A stretch of DNA of 64,000 bases, taken from Pycnococcus provasolii (taxonomy: Eukaryota > Chlorophyta > Pseudoscourfieldiophyceae > Pseudoscourfieldiales). Where the stretch lies: contig CP150553.1 of NCBI GenBank assembly GCA_049487715.1, positions 496,001 through 560,000 on the forward strand, given 5' to 3'. The notes below the pieces were generated by a model. The model saw nothing but the letters and a program-made list of their open reading frames with translations. It had not been told where the DNA came from and did no database searches. Below, piece after piece: positions 17,397 through 27,816 of the stretch. Each line of letters starts with the position of its first letter. Position 1 is the stretch's first letter. Position numbers and translations under genes: made by a program.

Positions 17397-18614
17397 GGTT
17401 GACAGACTTCAGAGTTTATTTATTTGTTTGTCGATGCAAGGATACAGCGCGCACGCAACAGCGAAAACAGCAAAAAGCCACGCCGCCGCCACGAAGAACG
17501 AAGAATGAAGCCGGATCGACGCGAGATGAGGCTGGAGGCTAACCGTAAAGGTTTACGAGAGGAACGAAAACCCGAACTGAATGAAAGAAGAGGAAACTCC
17601 AGGGATGGGAAACCCCGAATAGAACGGCAAAAAAATTAAATATCTTTCTGAGAAAAAAGCAAAAAAGGCTGGAAAGAGCAAAAGTGTCCCGGCAAAAGGC
17701 TGAAAAAGTGTCCCGAAACCAAAAAAAAGCAACCGAAAAGTGTCTTCTTCGATGGTTCGAGACAAATGGTCGGGAAAAAGGAGGGCGTCCCAATACAAAC
17801 GTAAAAGTTAGGTCGAACACGTCACCCTTCTAGCTTTTCCCCTCTTAGAAGCTCTTTCAGCAGGCTTTTCAAGACGAAGCTCGCTGTGCACAGTACAAGA
17901 AACAGGGGAAAGAGATATTTCAGGACGTGCTTGAAAACCAACACCACCACCGCCACCAACACCACCACCACCACCACCACCACGACTCAAAGTGCTTTCA
18001 GGACCCTCGAAGCCGACTTGGTGGGACCCTATCGTAGGGCTTTTCAGCACGTGCGTTTGTTTCTTTTCACCAGCTCTCCAACACAGCTTGAACTCAACAG
18101 CCTCAAGCGGCGGGCGCGTCTGCCTGTTCTCTCCCTCCCCTGCTTTCCTGCGTATTCGTTCACAACACACATTGCGTGCACTTTACAGTACACGCTGCGT
18201 GCTGACCCTCCGTCTTTACGTCACCAGTAAGCTTACTGCTTACTGCTCTCACTCCTCGCGCGCGCACTTGCGTGTGCGCACACACCTAGTTAGCCAACGT
18301 AGTAAGCTAGCTACGTGCAGATCAGGCTCACAGCTTTCGGGTGGATACGTTTGCTCGCCTGCTTGCCTGCCTGCGCACAGCACAGAGCACAAAGTCCTTG
18401 CTGTTGTAAACTGTGCGGAAAAAAAAGTAAACTCGCGACCGTTTGATCTCGCGCAGCAGCAGCAGCAGACAAGTGTTCACGACAACAACAACATGAACAG
18501 CAACAGCAACAACAACAACAACAGCAACTCTGGTTTGCGCAGCAGCCGCAGCTACAACATAAGAACACCACTGGGGCTGCCTCAACAAATCTCACAGCAG
18601 CAGCAGCAGCCTCC
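17397..18614. other. 1.2-kb spacer and leader upstream of the LOV/F-box/Kelch gene
   Basis: It holds an A-rich stretch (17440-17780), a CCA/CAC trinucleotide run near 17938-17990, and CAG/CAA-rich leader sequence (about 18450-18610) just before the ATG. Short ORFs here are low-complexity Gln/Asn or His/Thr and are not called as genes. Confidence 0.5.
17938..17990. repeat. CAC/CCA trinucleotide repeat
   Basis: A simple-sequence run of ACCACCACC with a few ACCGCC or ACCAAC interruptions, about 620 bases before the LOV/F-box/Kelch start. Confidence 0.8.
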
Positions 18615-21600
18615 ATGATTGTAGACCTGCCTCCTCACGTGGGAACGTTAGACGCATCCGCGCGTGCCAAGGTGGAGGCGGCCATGACGAGCCACCCGTG
18701 CGGGTTGCTGGTGTGCGACGCACTGGAGGACGACTTCCCCATCCTCTACGTCAACCGCCAATTCGAGACAGCCACGGGATACGCCGCGTCTGAAATCGTC
18801 GGCAAGAACTGCAGGTTTTTGCAGTTTCGTGGTCCGCACGCGCTCGAGCGACACCCTCTCGTCGACGGTAAGCTCGTCGCGAAGATGCGAGACGACATTA
18901 CGCACGGGCGCGACTTTCAGGGTACTGTCCTGAACTTCACCCGCGACGGAACGCCCGTGATGAACGACCTGCTCATGTGTCCCATCTTTGGAGACACTAC
19001 AAGGCCAACGCGCGTGACGCACTACGCGGGCATACAGAGATTTCATCCAGCACCGCAGCATATTGTGGATGCCATCTCGCGTGAAACAGCTGCGGCAGAA
19101 GCTACACCAGCAACAAACGCCTCAGCCGCACAAGCACAAGCACAAGCAGCTGCTGCAGCAGCAGCAGCAGCAGAGCGACCGCCTCAGTCGCAGTATCAGC
19201 AGCCGCAGCCGTCCACCTCGGGAGGACGAGACTCGTCCTCTTCGGAACCTGAGGCGAAGCGAGCTAGAATAGGAGGCACAGGTGACGACGACGGAGCTGG
19301 CACGACGACGACAGCTGCACGAGATGCTACCGCGCCTGCTTCAAATACTCAGCAGCAGCAGCGCGGCACCGTCACGTTTGCACGCTTCACCGGAGGTGGA
19401 AGTCCCACCACTGCGCCGCTCCTACAAATGGGTGACGAGGTGCTCGCGCTCATAGCCGCGAAGTGCGACCTGCCATCTCTCGCCTGCCTGAGCGCCACGT
19501 GCAAGAAAATGCGTAGCATCACATACAACAACGGAAATCTGTGGTACACTGCCGCACTGGAAACGTGGGGTGCCACAGAAACGACACTCGCGATGATGGA
19601 CTCGCTTCTGCACCTTGCCAAGGTGGCAGGTTGGCGTACCGCCATTCGCGACGTCTGCGCTCTCGATAAGTGCCGCTGGCGAACACTGCAGGTGCGTGGT
19701 AGCGTTACACCGCATCGCACAAATTGCACGGCGTGTTCTGTGGGAAGTCGCATTGTCGTGTTCGGTGGAGAGGGTTCTGGTTCCCAAGCTTTCTCCGACA
19801 CGCACGTCCTCGACCTTTCGTCGTCGATGAGCTGGCAGGATGGAGGATCAAGACCAGATGCGCCGTCCGCAATCCGACAGCCGCCTCCACCCTTGGATCG
19901 CGGGGAGGCGACGGATGGTACACCCCCGGAATTAAGGTCGCCGGGCAGTCATCGTGCCACAGGTGCAGGTGCAGGTGCTGCCGTCGCCGCCGCCGCAGCG
20001 GTGGAACCACCACCACCACCAAGGCAACAGTCAGAAGCCGCCGCCGCTGCAGGAGCAGCAGCGGCACCACCATCACCACCACCACCAGCACCAGGGGCGG
20101 CACCATCGTCCGCCGCCGCCGCAACAGCAGCAGCAGCGAATGCAGCTCACGCTCACGCACCGCCACCAAATCCTCTTTCAGCTCCTGCCGTCCAATCTGG
20201 CGACTCGGATTCAGGAAGCGGCGAACAGCAGAGGCTTCTGCTTCAGCACAAACAGCAGTGCAGTCAACAGCAGCGCGGCCAAGGCCAAGTGGAAGCTCGG
20301 TGGAAGCCTGTGGAAACGGACTGCCATCCTCCAGGACGCTGGGGACACACTCTCACGTGGCTTTCCGAGACAAAGGTACTCTTGTTCGGAGGCTGCGATG
20401 CCACGACCGTGATGAATGATCTCTGGGTCCTAACGCTAGACGTGGAGGTGGACAGCTCCGGCAACGAGGTGTTCCCTGACTCGTCATCCGACGACAAGAC
20501 GAGCAGCGGCAACGCAACGACTAACAACGCCATCTCGCTTGCACCCGAGGCTGTGAAGCTCATGCGACGCCGTCAGCGTGAGCGTCGCGAGCACATGGCG
20601 AGGCTGCCGCCGCACCGTCGTATATCGACTTGGCGCCGTGTGCAGACGATTGGCACGCCCGAGCCACGAAGCTGGCACAGCTGCTGCGTGGTGAATAATC
20701 GCGAGCTCGTCATCTCTGGAGGATGCTCGGCATCCGGACGCCTCATGAATGACCTTCACATCATAGACCTTAGTGCGGTGCTCGATGATGATTACAGCAC
20801 CGTGGCATGCTGGCACGAAGTGAACTCTAGCATCAAGCATACGCCACGCCTTGGCCACAGCCTCGTCTGCGTGACTACGACCAGCTCGTCGTCCAGCAAG
20901 CTGCTTTTCCTCTTCGGCGGCCTTGCCACCGTCGGCAATGTGCGCATTCGCAGCTCGGACGCCTACCTGATTGACCTCAGCGCAGAGTGGCCGACTTGGT
21001 GCGAGGTGGCAGGTCCGTACCCAGGTCCGGCAGTGGCTGTGGGCACCGGAGCTGGCGCCATGGTGGCGGCAGTACCCGCCGCCTTTGATTCCACCCCCGC
21101 GTCTGGAGCACGTCGCTGCCTCCGTACTCGGTGGGCGAATTTTGGTCTTCGGGGGCAGCCTGAGCGGCGTTGGGTCAAGCCACGACGTGTTTGTCTTCAA
21201 GCCGCACGCCACCTCGCGTGGCGAAGACGATGTCGCGGGCAACGCAGGTGCAGGAGGCGCAGGCAGCGCAGGCGCGGGTGGCGTGATTGGTCCGATCGTC
21301 GCACCACCTCCAGGCACGTTGGCGGCTGATGCAGACGCCGATGTCGTTGCACAGCACATTAGCGCGTCGTGGAAGCACCTGCGCGTGCACGTTTCGAGCC
21401 CACCGAAGGAGGCGTGGGGTTACTCCGCGTGCAACATTGGCTCACGCTCCGTCATCGTGCCGTACTCCGAGGGCGGGTACTCTGGCCTCACTGAGCTGCT
21501 TGAGCTGATGCTCGTGCGCCATCCCTCCGAGGTGGGTCAGGGGAATGGCAGCGGCAGCGGCGGCATGGACTCAGGAAGTGCACAGAATCAACATGCGTGG

Positions 21601-22095
21601 ACGCAGATGCGATGGAGTCGTGGCAGCACGAATGATCCGAAGAAGAAGGAGGCGGACGTACTACCTCCCAAGCCCACTGCCGCGGCTGCGGCTGCGGCTA
21701 CGCTCGCGGCACCTCCGCCCCTCGCAGACGTGGCGATGGCCCCTCAGCACAATGCTGGAGGCGCAGGAGCCGGCGGCGGCGCGGGCGCTGTCGCCGCGGC
21801 GAATGCAGAGGTGGAAGCGCGCGCCGTGGCAGCCGCCGACGCTGTCGCGCGGCACAACATGGGCGTTGGACTGCACGTGCCTAGCACGCTCGACGTTGCG
21901 GCGCCGCCGCCGCATCCTGCGGAGGTGCGCGGGGGTGGCGGGTCGAGCGAAAACCAGAGCGTGAGCAAGGCTTCGGAGTCGGCTCGCATGCGTCAAAATG
22001 CCACCTGGTTGGACCGTGAGCAAGGTGGCAGCAGCGACAGAACGAGCACACCGCCTGGAAGCAGTGGCGATGACTCGGTGACAAGCCCCGTTTGA
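18615..22095 (+). CDS. ZTL: LOV/F-box/Kelch blue-light photoreceptor (ZEITLUPE/FKF1 type), one apparent frameshift
   Basis: LOV domain, residues ~30-150, with the photoactive cysteine Cys66 in GKNCRFLQ. F-box ~270-310 (DEVLALIAAKCDLPSLACLS). Then Kelch repeats (PPGRWGHTLTWLSETKVLLF, EPRSWHSCCVVNNRELVISG, LLFLFGGLATVG). The frame breaks near 21094-21098 (CCCCC). Upstream reads AAFDSTP and the conserved continuation RLEHVAASVLGGRILVFGGS is in the next frame. Removing one C restores a ~1159-residue protein, with the family's closing AWGYSACNIG Kelch following. The extra base may be a sequencing error or a real lesion. A ~200-residue Ala/Pro/Gln-rich insert splits the propeller, and a long tail follows it. 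In plants these proteins are light-gated SCF substrate receptors for clock and flowering factors; that role here is inferred. Confidence 0.9.
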
Positions 22096-22196
22096 ATGAT
22101 ACTTGTTGCGTCAAATAACGTCAAATAACATCAAGTTTTTTTTGTGTCAATTTTTTACAGAATCTTGCTCTTTGAAGAAAAAAAATGCTTTCCCAC
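22096..22196. other. Convergent 3' spacer
   Basis: AT-rich, with a 9-bp direct repeat (TCAAATAAC, about 22115 and 22125) and T8/A8 runs. It separates the converging LOV/F-box/Kelch and nucleoside hydrolase genes. No copy of the recurrent 3' element is present. Confidence 0.5.
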
Positions 22197-23153
22197 TCAT
22201 CTTCCTGCTGTTGCGCCGCGCATAACCACGTCAACGTACTCATCGACGGAAAATCCAACGGCAAGTGCAATTCTCGCGCCGCCATCGTCGAGCCTCTCGG
22301 TTGTCTCCCCAGTCGCGGCGTTCACGCAAACGGTGACAGCCTCGGTCTCCCATATCTTGCGAGAGAGGAGGCCCGCGCACACCACGGGGTCGTAGCAACT
22401 AGCACTAGGCATCTCCTGCACTAGAGCGCGCATCGCGTCGCCCGCAGGTGCAAGTTGTTGAGAGCCAAGTTTGCCAAACGCTTCCACCACACGTTCTTTG
22501 CCACTCTCGTTTGCGGTTGCCAAACAACACATCGTCAGCTTAATTCCGGAATGCACCACCTTCTGCGCCGCCACCGGGTCCAAGTGCATGTTAAGTTCTG
22601 CGTTGCCCGCGGCGTTGCCTGGCGCCCTTACGGCGCCACCCATGACGACAACTTCGACGTGACTAGGCAAGTCAGGATAGCTGTCAAGTGCCACGGCGAG
22701 GTTGGTGAGAGGTCCGAGGCAAAGCAGCTTGCACTTTCCCTCTGGTGCACTCTTCGCTCTCTCGTAGATTGCGTCCGCCGCTTCCTGCACGCCACAACTG
22801 CTTGGGACACTTGTCTCCTCGTCTTCGCGTGGGAAAGCCGCGGAGTGCATGAATCGCTCGAATTGTTTGCGGTAATCTGCGCCCCACTCTTGGTCGGCGA
22901 TGCTGCCACCTTTGCTCCCATCAAGCCCCCTCTCCGCCCCTTGCACGACCGCCACCGTCGGTTGTCCGCAGTGTGCGAGGAGTCGCCTCACGCTGCTTGC
23001 AGCCATCTTGGTGGAAGCCATGCCGTGAACAGTGGTTATGAGCGCGGGTTTAACACCGTGGCTGATAAGGAGCGCGATGCCAAATAAGTCGTCGAATCCC
23101 ACGTCCGTGTCGACGATGAGCACTGAGTCTTTGACGGAGTCGCCGTTGACCAT
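22197..23153 (-). CDS. Inosine/uridine-preferring nucleoside hydrolase
   Basis: A 318-residue protein. The family's Asp-rich Ca2+/ribose-binding motif is at residues 15-22 (DTDVGFDD). Other signatures are LCLGPLTNLAVAL, VVVMGGAV, the NAELNMHLDPVAAQKV segment, and YDPVVCAGLL, which corresponds to the second metal Asp. The enzyme hydrolyses the N-glycosidic bond of ribonucleosides to base and ribose in purine or pyrimidine salvage. The start at 23153 directly precedes the first beta strand, as in the family. The frame stays open upstream with an Arg/Ser-rich stretch but no ATG, so a targeting peptide would need an upstream exon. Substrate specificity cannot be read from the sequence. Confidence 0.88.
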   Translation of the reverse strand: MVNGDSVKDSVLIVDTDVGFDDLFGIALLISHGVKPALITTVHGMASTKMAASSVRRLLAHCGQPTVAVVQGAERGLDGSKGGSIADQEWGADYRKQFERFMHSAAFPREDEETSVPSSCGVQEAADAIYERAKSAPEGKCKLLCLGPLTNLAVALDSYPDLPSHVEVVVMGGAVRAPGNAAGNAELNMHLDPVAAQKVVHSGIKLTMCCLATANESGKERVVEAFGKLGSQQLAPAGDAMRALVQEMPSASCYDPVVCAGLLSRKIWETEAVTVCVNAATGETTERLDDGGARIALAVGFSVDEYVDVVMRGATAGR

Positions 23154-23600
23154 GGATCGTAGCGGGTGGGAACCAGAAAATGACCGTGCAAAACCAACTC
23201 CTCTCCTCGTCAAGACTCCTGACGTGATTCCGAGTCCTCCTGAGAGCAGACGAAGCAGGCGGCACGACGACTGCAACTGCAACTGCGACTACTACTGCTC
23301 CAGAGATAGAGATGTCTATGATGAGACGAGGTAAGGAAGAAGAGCACAAGACCCGAATGTTCGAAGGCGACAGGCACCCTTATAATGAAGATGAAGGGAC
23401 GCACAGGTACTACTACTACTGCGACTGCGACTTAAGGTGCTGCGGAGGAGCATGCGAAGTGTCATCCATCGGCGATGGCCACACGTCGGAAATGAATGGC
23501 CAAACGTTCCGCGGGGGGGAAACGGAACTTTGAACCCCGAAGGAATCATGCCCAGAAAAAAAACAAGATATCCAATTAGGGGTTCCAGGACCTGAGTGCA

Positions 23601-23615
23601 GGGGGGGGGGGGGGG
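23601..23615 (+). repeat. G15 homopolymer
   Basis: Fifteen consecutive G bases. It is a possible assembly weak point, so length may be inaccurate. Confidence 0.8.
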
Positions 23616-24477
23616 ATACATCCTAGCTCGAGCTCATGTCTAGGAACGTTGCTCGGAAGGGATCAAGGGAGAAATGGTGGGCTTTTACCACTACTCGTAC
23701 CCGGGTATGGTGGAGCGGCTCGTGGTGCAGGCAAGTTGTGCACGCTCGTTGTGGTGGACTGACTGACTTGTGACTTGTGGTGGTGCTCCTTTACGATAGT
23801 GTTGGGACTCGTTCCTGTCTGCCTGAGTGCCTGGCTGCCTGGCAAGCTGCGCTTTCTGGCCCGCCTCGCAACACCTCCCCCCTGGGGGCCCTGGCACTCA
23901 CTCTTCCTTTCGTCGTAAAGTTTACACGTTCACCAAAGGCAGGAAAGGACGAGACCACACAACTGACAAGGTTTGCACCACCACCTGGTGCCAACTGCCG
24001 AGGTGCGTGTGCCTGCCTGCCTCACACACTTCGGAGAGGCCACCTTTCCGTATTCCGCAGACTGACAAGACAGCCACCAACTCTCATAAAATCGACAGAA
24101 AAAAGGCGTGAAAAAACGAAAAAAGGGTGATGGGAGGAAGAGCTGCTTCTTCTTCTTCCACGTCCCATCAAGCTGTCATCAAGCTCACCATGGGTCCCAG
24201 TGAGGCAGTGAGCCCGTCTCACCAAGGGTGATCGGAGCACCACCATCGGGAGAGCAGAGCAGACAGCAGAGCAGAGCAGAGCAGCGAGATGAAGGCCATG
24301 CTCCAAGGCTCCTCCAAGGCTCCATCAAAGGCCTCCTCCATCAGCCCATCAGCCCATCAGTTCTCGCTGCTACAGTATTCTCCCAAGCACTCAAGCAGCT
24401 GTGGCCAGGTACAGTAAAGGTAGTGGGACCCGAGGTCGGCAGACTCCTGGGACCCTCCAAAGAGCTCAGGCGAACTG

Positions 24478-24545
24478 GCGAAGGCGAAGGCGAAGGCGAA
24501 GGCGAAGAGGAAGAGGAAGAGGAAGGCGAAGGCGAAGAAGAACTC
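24478..24545 (+). repeat. GGCGAA/GGAAGA hexamer array
   Basis: About five GGCGAA units run into GAGGAAGAGGAAG and back to GGCGAAGGCGAAG. Purine-rich simple sequence, encoding only Gly/Glu in frame. Confidence 0.8.
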
Positions 24546-24682
24546 GAAGATGAACAACTCCTCCTCGAAGCCTCAGGAGCTCCTCCAGTACGCCATCGCG
24601 CTCCCTGAGCTCCTTCCATCGCACACCCTGAGCTCACCATACGCTGAGCCTCGAAGCTGCTCCCTCCCCTCCCTTCACCAAG

Positions 24683-24692
24683 CGTATATACG
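24683..24692 (+). promoter_or_regulatory. Possible TATA box of the GNAT gene
   Basis: CGTATATACG lies about 65 bases before the GNAT ATG in otherwise GC-rich sequence. It is a palindrome, and spacing fits a core promoter with a short leader. Confidence 0.4.
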
Positions 24693-24755
24693 CGCAGCGC
24701 CTCGTGGGTGGGCAGGCACGTACCCTGAGCCTAGGCGCTAGCCTCGACCTCCTCC

Positions 24756-26123
24756 ATGGCCAAGGGCGGGGCGTCGGCGTCGCCAAGGGCGGCGGCGCTT
24801 TCGGCGTCACCACCCTTCGCGGGAGGGGCACTCGAGGGTGCGAAGGCTTTGGCAAGAACGCCAATAGGGTCCACGGCAGAGACGCCTTCGTCGTCGCGGT
24901 CCTCGCTGCAGGGTTTCGTCGAGGACGCACCCGCGCCGCCGTCGCCACCCGCGCCAGCGACGGTGGGAGAGCAGCTGAAGCGCGTCGTGCTCGTGCTCAA
25001 GGGACCGGCGGGTATGAGGAGTGCGGAGGTGACGAAACGCACGATCGCTGTCGCGCCCGTGCGAAGAACAGCGGCAGGTTTGACGGATGCACCAGGCACG
25101 GGAAGTCCTCCAGGGCCGCAGCGGCCGCTCAGCGAGAAGCAGAGGTGCCTCATGGCTCAGGTGCAGCAGCAGCGTGCCGACGCGACGCGCGCCGCGGCGA
25201 CGGGGTGCTACATGCCCAGCGGGCTGAGGAAGGGGTACCGCGAGAAGCTCGACGGCAAGTACACGTTTGCGCTCATCCAGCCCAGCCGCAAGGTGGCGAA
25301 GCGAGACCTTAAGCAGTTCTTCGCGAGCTTCACGCGCGAGGGAAGCGATCTGTACAAATATATGGAGGCGATCTGCACAGCGCGCTCGGAGGATCGCGAG
25401 AGCTTCCGAGGCTTCGTCGTCGGCGTGCTGCGCAACGCTAGTGGAACACCCGTGGCTGCCGCCACACTTCGGCTTGGACCGCTGATGCCCAGCCCGCCGC
25501 CGGGAACGTCTTCGTCGCCGCCCATCCCCGTGCCGCGCTTCCACAGAGGCATACGCTACCTGGAGATGCCTTTCTTCGCAACCTTCCCGCGACACCGCGG
25601 CGAGGGACACACCATACGCCTTCTCAACGCGGTGGAGACGCTCGCGGTGCGGTGCAGCTGCACGCACCTCATCTTGCAGAGCGTACCTGAGGGACCGCAT
25701 GCGACGAAGTCCTTCTGGTGTCACAAGTACGGCTTCGACGTTGTCAGCGACAAGGAGACGCTGACCAAGCTCGGCGCACGCGAAGGTTCCGGACTCTTCG
25801 GGACAACCGTGGTGGCACTCGAGGACACGGTCCCGCTCATGAAGCCTCTCGTGTACAACACGGTGCTGACGGAGGGTGTGAGACTGGCTGAGCGCGTGGC
25901 TGCGGCCAAACAACACGCACGACGGCACGATGACGCCGACTTAGACTGGGGTGAGGCTGTGATGGGTGCCGGCGTTTTGGCGAAATGTGGTGTGGAGGAC
26001 TCTCTTGAGGAGTCGCAGGAACAGCAGGAGAATGAGGAGGCTAATGGGATGGATGATGGCGACGACGGCGACGACGACGGCGACGAGCGTACGGCAAAAC
26101 GCGTACGCATGACTTCATCATGA
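24756..26123 (+). CDS. GNAT-fold acetyltransferase-like protein
   Basis: A 455-residue protein. Residues ~165-360 resemble the GNAT domain found in plant PHD-finger/IDM1-type acetyltransferases. A beta strand (FVVGVLRNASGTPVAAATLR) is followed by YLEMPFFATFPRHRGEGHTI, the core acetyl-CoA loop (R/Q-x-x-G-x-G/A; here RHRGEGH). Next comes a helix (LLNAVETLAVRC), then LILQSV and FWCHKYGFDVVS, the typical last strand and helix. No PHD finger or bromodomain is present. The N-terminus is Ala/Pro-rich, and the C-terminus is acidic (DDGDDGDDDGDE) followed by a short basic KRVRM, suggesting nuclear localisation. Histone acetylation is a family-based guess. The conserved MPFFAT and GFDVVS segments make the fold call stronger than the substrate call. 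Confidence 0.68.
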   Translation: MAKGGASASPRAAALSASPPFAGGALEGAKALARTPIGSTAETPSSSRSSLQGFVEDAPAPPSPPAPATVGEQLKRVVLVLKGPAGMRSAEVTKRTIAVAPVRRTAAGLTDAPGTGSPPGPQRPLSEKQRCLMAQVQQQRADATRAAATGCYMPSGLRKGYREKLDGKYTFALIQPSRKVAKRDLKQFFASFTREGSDLYKYMEAICTARSEDRESFRGFVVGVLRNASGTPVAAATLRLGPLMPSPPPGTSSSPPIPVPRFHRGIRYLEMPFFATFPRHRGEGHTIRLLNAVETLAVRCSCTHLILQSVPEGPHATKSFWCHKYGFDVVSDKETLTKLGAREGSGLFGTTVVALEDTVPLMKPLVYNTVLTEGVRLAERVAAAKQHARRHDDADLDWGEAVMGAGVLAKCGVEDSLEESQEQQENEEANGMDDGDDGDDDGDERTAKRVRMTSS

Positions 26124-26217
26124 CAAAGCCCTTAAAAAACAATATTCTATTTTAGTAAAAAAAATTATTTTTTAGCATTTACAACAACAAAGAACAAATA
26201 AATCAAGTCCTTCACCT
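26124..26217. other. Convergent 3' spacer
   Basis: A very AT-rich 94-base spacer (AAAAAACAATATTCTATTTT and similar) between the GNAT and presenilin stops. It probably carries both polyadenylation regions. Confidence 0.5.
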
Positions 26218-27816
26218 TCACCAAGCGAATGAGAACCAGTACACGACGAACGGTTCGAGGATCACTCGTGTCGCAAAGTAAAACAGAATGCCGAGCGCAA
26301 TGCTGAATGGAAGAGCGGGCAGTGCCTTCTTCATCACCGCGAGAATGAGCAGCGTCAACCCCAAGCCTGATATGATTGCCAGGTACGAGCTGAACACCGT
26401 GAGCATGTCTGTCATTGCCGCACGGCCCACCATCACGGAGTAGAAGATGAAGTCGCCAAGTCCGAGCTTAATACCGTCGGGCAAATCGAACTCGGAGGAG
26501 TCAGACTCATTATCGGCACCTCCACCTGAGTCTGCGGCCGCTCCAGCAGCAGCTCCTCCTCCTCCTCCTCCTCCTCCTCTATTACCGCCGCCACCGCCGC
26601 CGCCACCGCCACCTTCATCTTCTTCGATGACAGCATTTGTAATGGGATTTGATCGCCATTGCGTTCTTGCACCCGCGTTGACGTTGTCGTTCTCACCCGT
26701 CCCAAAGAGCCATCGCATCACGCCGCTATTCGATCGTCCCTCGCGCGTCGTCGTCGTTTGTTCGCCGTCAATGAGGCTTGCGCGTTCCTCGTCGCTTGGC
26801 GCTCTTGCTCGGCTATGCGCATCAGCCATGAAGGTGAAGAAGAATGCCGGAACAGCCGGCGTCCTCGTCGTCGCGTTGGAATTTGTCGTCCTACGCTCCA
26901 CCATTGCCACAGATGCGGGTGCGCCCGTTGCATTTGGCGCCGAGTTTCGCTGAGTGCGGCCCCAACCTCGCGGAGGTCCGCGCATCGGCCTCGCCTCGTA
27001 GACGAGCGCTGGAAGGTCCTCGTCGCGTTCCTGCGCGAGCTCGACGAGCACCTTGAGAGGTCCCCCTGGTGTGAGTACCGCGTACAGGTCGTAGATGGCC
27101 ATGGCGGCGAGCAGCAGCCACGTCGTCCACTCGGGTATTTTTGTGAACCAGAACGCGACGACGACGCCGACGAACACTAGGTAAGCCTGCTTGAGCGTGA
27201 GCGGTGCGGGCATGAAGAAGACGCTGAGCACGCCGGCCATGGCGAAGTTGTAGAGGAAGAATAGCAGCGAGTAGATGTCAACGGCGACGTTGAATCTCTG
27301 CAGAAGTTGTGTGATGACCACCCCACCGAGTACGAAGAAGACGTTGAATCCGGCGAACGCCATGTACGCCCATATGATGCTTGTGCACCTGTACTTGAAG
27401 AGGAGGAAGAGCACGAACGTCATGGCTGTTATGAAGAGTACGAAAATGAGCGCGTTCATGGCACCTCCTTCGAATTTTTCCGTGCTGGATGCGTTATTGT
27501 GTTGCGCTTCTTTGTACCAGACTTGTGCGATTCCAACTGCGTTTGGATTATCTGATCCGTGCGGCATGAGTGCGCGCACGAGTAGAACGCAGAGCAGCAT
27601 GGTGATGCTGACAGGTACGAATATGCGGTTGATTTCCTCCCCGAGATATGTCAAAGCGGAGACTTCTTCTCTCGATGCAGGGAGCGGGGGACCCATGGCT
27701 CCCTGCCTCGATGAAGAATGAAACTCACCAGGACCACCACCACTGCGACTTGATAAGTTCATCAAAGACTGTGAATGTGGTGGTGCGCTATTAGGCTCCG
27801 ACTCCGACGACGACAT
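26218..27816 (-). CDS. PSEN: Presenilin (catalytic subunit of gamma-secretase)
   Basis: A 532-residue polytopic membrane protein. Both aspartyl-protease motifs are intact: YD in TM6 (AIYDLYAVLTPGGPLKVLVE, Asp243) and GLGD in TM7 (KLGLGDFIFYSVMVGRA, Asp455). The C-terminal PAL motif is present (KKALPALPFSIALGILFYF). The N-terminal signature ITMLLCVLLV and the downstream TM3-5 pattern also fit. The hydrophilic loop between TM6 and TM7 is about 200 residues, rich in Gly/Asn/Thr, and contains a Glu-Gly-rich run; in presenilins this loop holds the endoproteolysis site. It acts in endomembranes on type I membrane proteins with nicastrin, APH-1 and PEN-2, none of which is encoded here. The start at 27816 gives ~45 low-complexity residues before the first conserved segment. 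Confidence 0.95.
   Translation of the reverse strand: MSSSESEPNSAPPHSQSLMNLSSRSGGGPGEFHSSSRQGAMGPPLPASREEVSALTYLGEEINRIFVPVSITMLLCVLLVRALMPHGSDNPNAVGIAQVWYKEAQHNNASSTEKFEGGAMNALIFVLFITAMTFVLFLLFKYRCTSIIWAYMAFAGFNVFFVLGGVVITQLLQRFNVAVDIYSLLFFLYNFAMAGVLSVFFMPAPLTLKQAYLVFVGVVVAFWFTKIPEWTTWLLLAAMAIYDLYAVLTPGGPLKVLVELAQERDEDLPALVYEARPMRGPPRGWGRTQRNSAPNATGAPASVAMVERRTTNSNATTRTPAVPAFFFTFMADAHSRARAPSDEERASLIDGEQTTTTREGRSNSGVMRWLFGTGENDNVNAGARTQWRSNPITNAVIEEDEGGGGGGGGGGNRGGGGGGGGAAAGAAADSGGGADNESDSSEFDLPDGIKLGLGDFIFYSVMVGRAAMTDMLTVFSSYLAIISGLGLTLLILAVMKKALPALPFSIALGILFYFATRVILEPFVVYWFSFAW

Larger units (their letters stand above)
23154..24755. other. 1.6-kb spacer between divergent nucleoside hydrolase and GNAT genes
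   Basis: Repeat-rich: a G15 run (23601-23615), CAGAGCAG repeats near 24250-24290, a CTCCAAGGCTCC pair near 24310 and a GGCGAA hexamer array (24478-24545). A plausible TATA box is listed separately. ORFs here are low-complexity and none resembles a known protein. Confidence 0.5.

Noticed and set aside
21040-21110. A small intron explaining the frame change in the LOV/F-box/Kelch gene
   Set aside because: No convincing GT...AG pair lies between the last conserved residues of one frame and the first of the next; a one-base change in the C5 run is simpler.
20484-21359. Minus-strand ORF (291 codons) opposite the Kelch region
   Set aside because: Antisense shadow without domains; the plus strand carries Kelch repeats in two adjoining frames.
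23777-24130. 117-codon plus-strand ORF in the spacer before the GNAT gene
   Set aside because: Mixed low-quality composition, no motif, and it lies in repeat-rich spacer.
24807-25928. Long minus-strand ORF (373 codons) opposite the GNAT gene
   Set aside because: Arg/His-rich antisense shadow; the sense frame carries the conserved GNAT motifs.
26433-26705. Polyglutamate minus-strand ORF within presenilin
   Set aside because: Alternate-frame reading of the Gly/Glu-rich presenilin loop.
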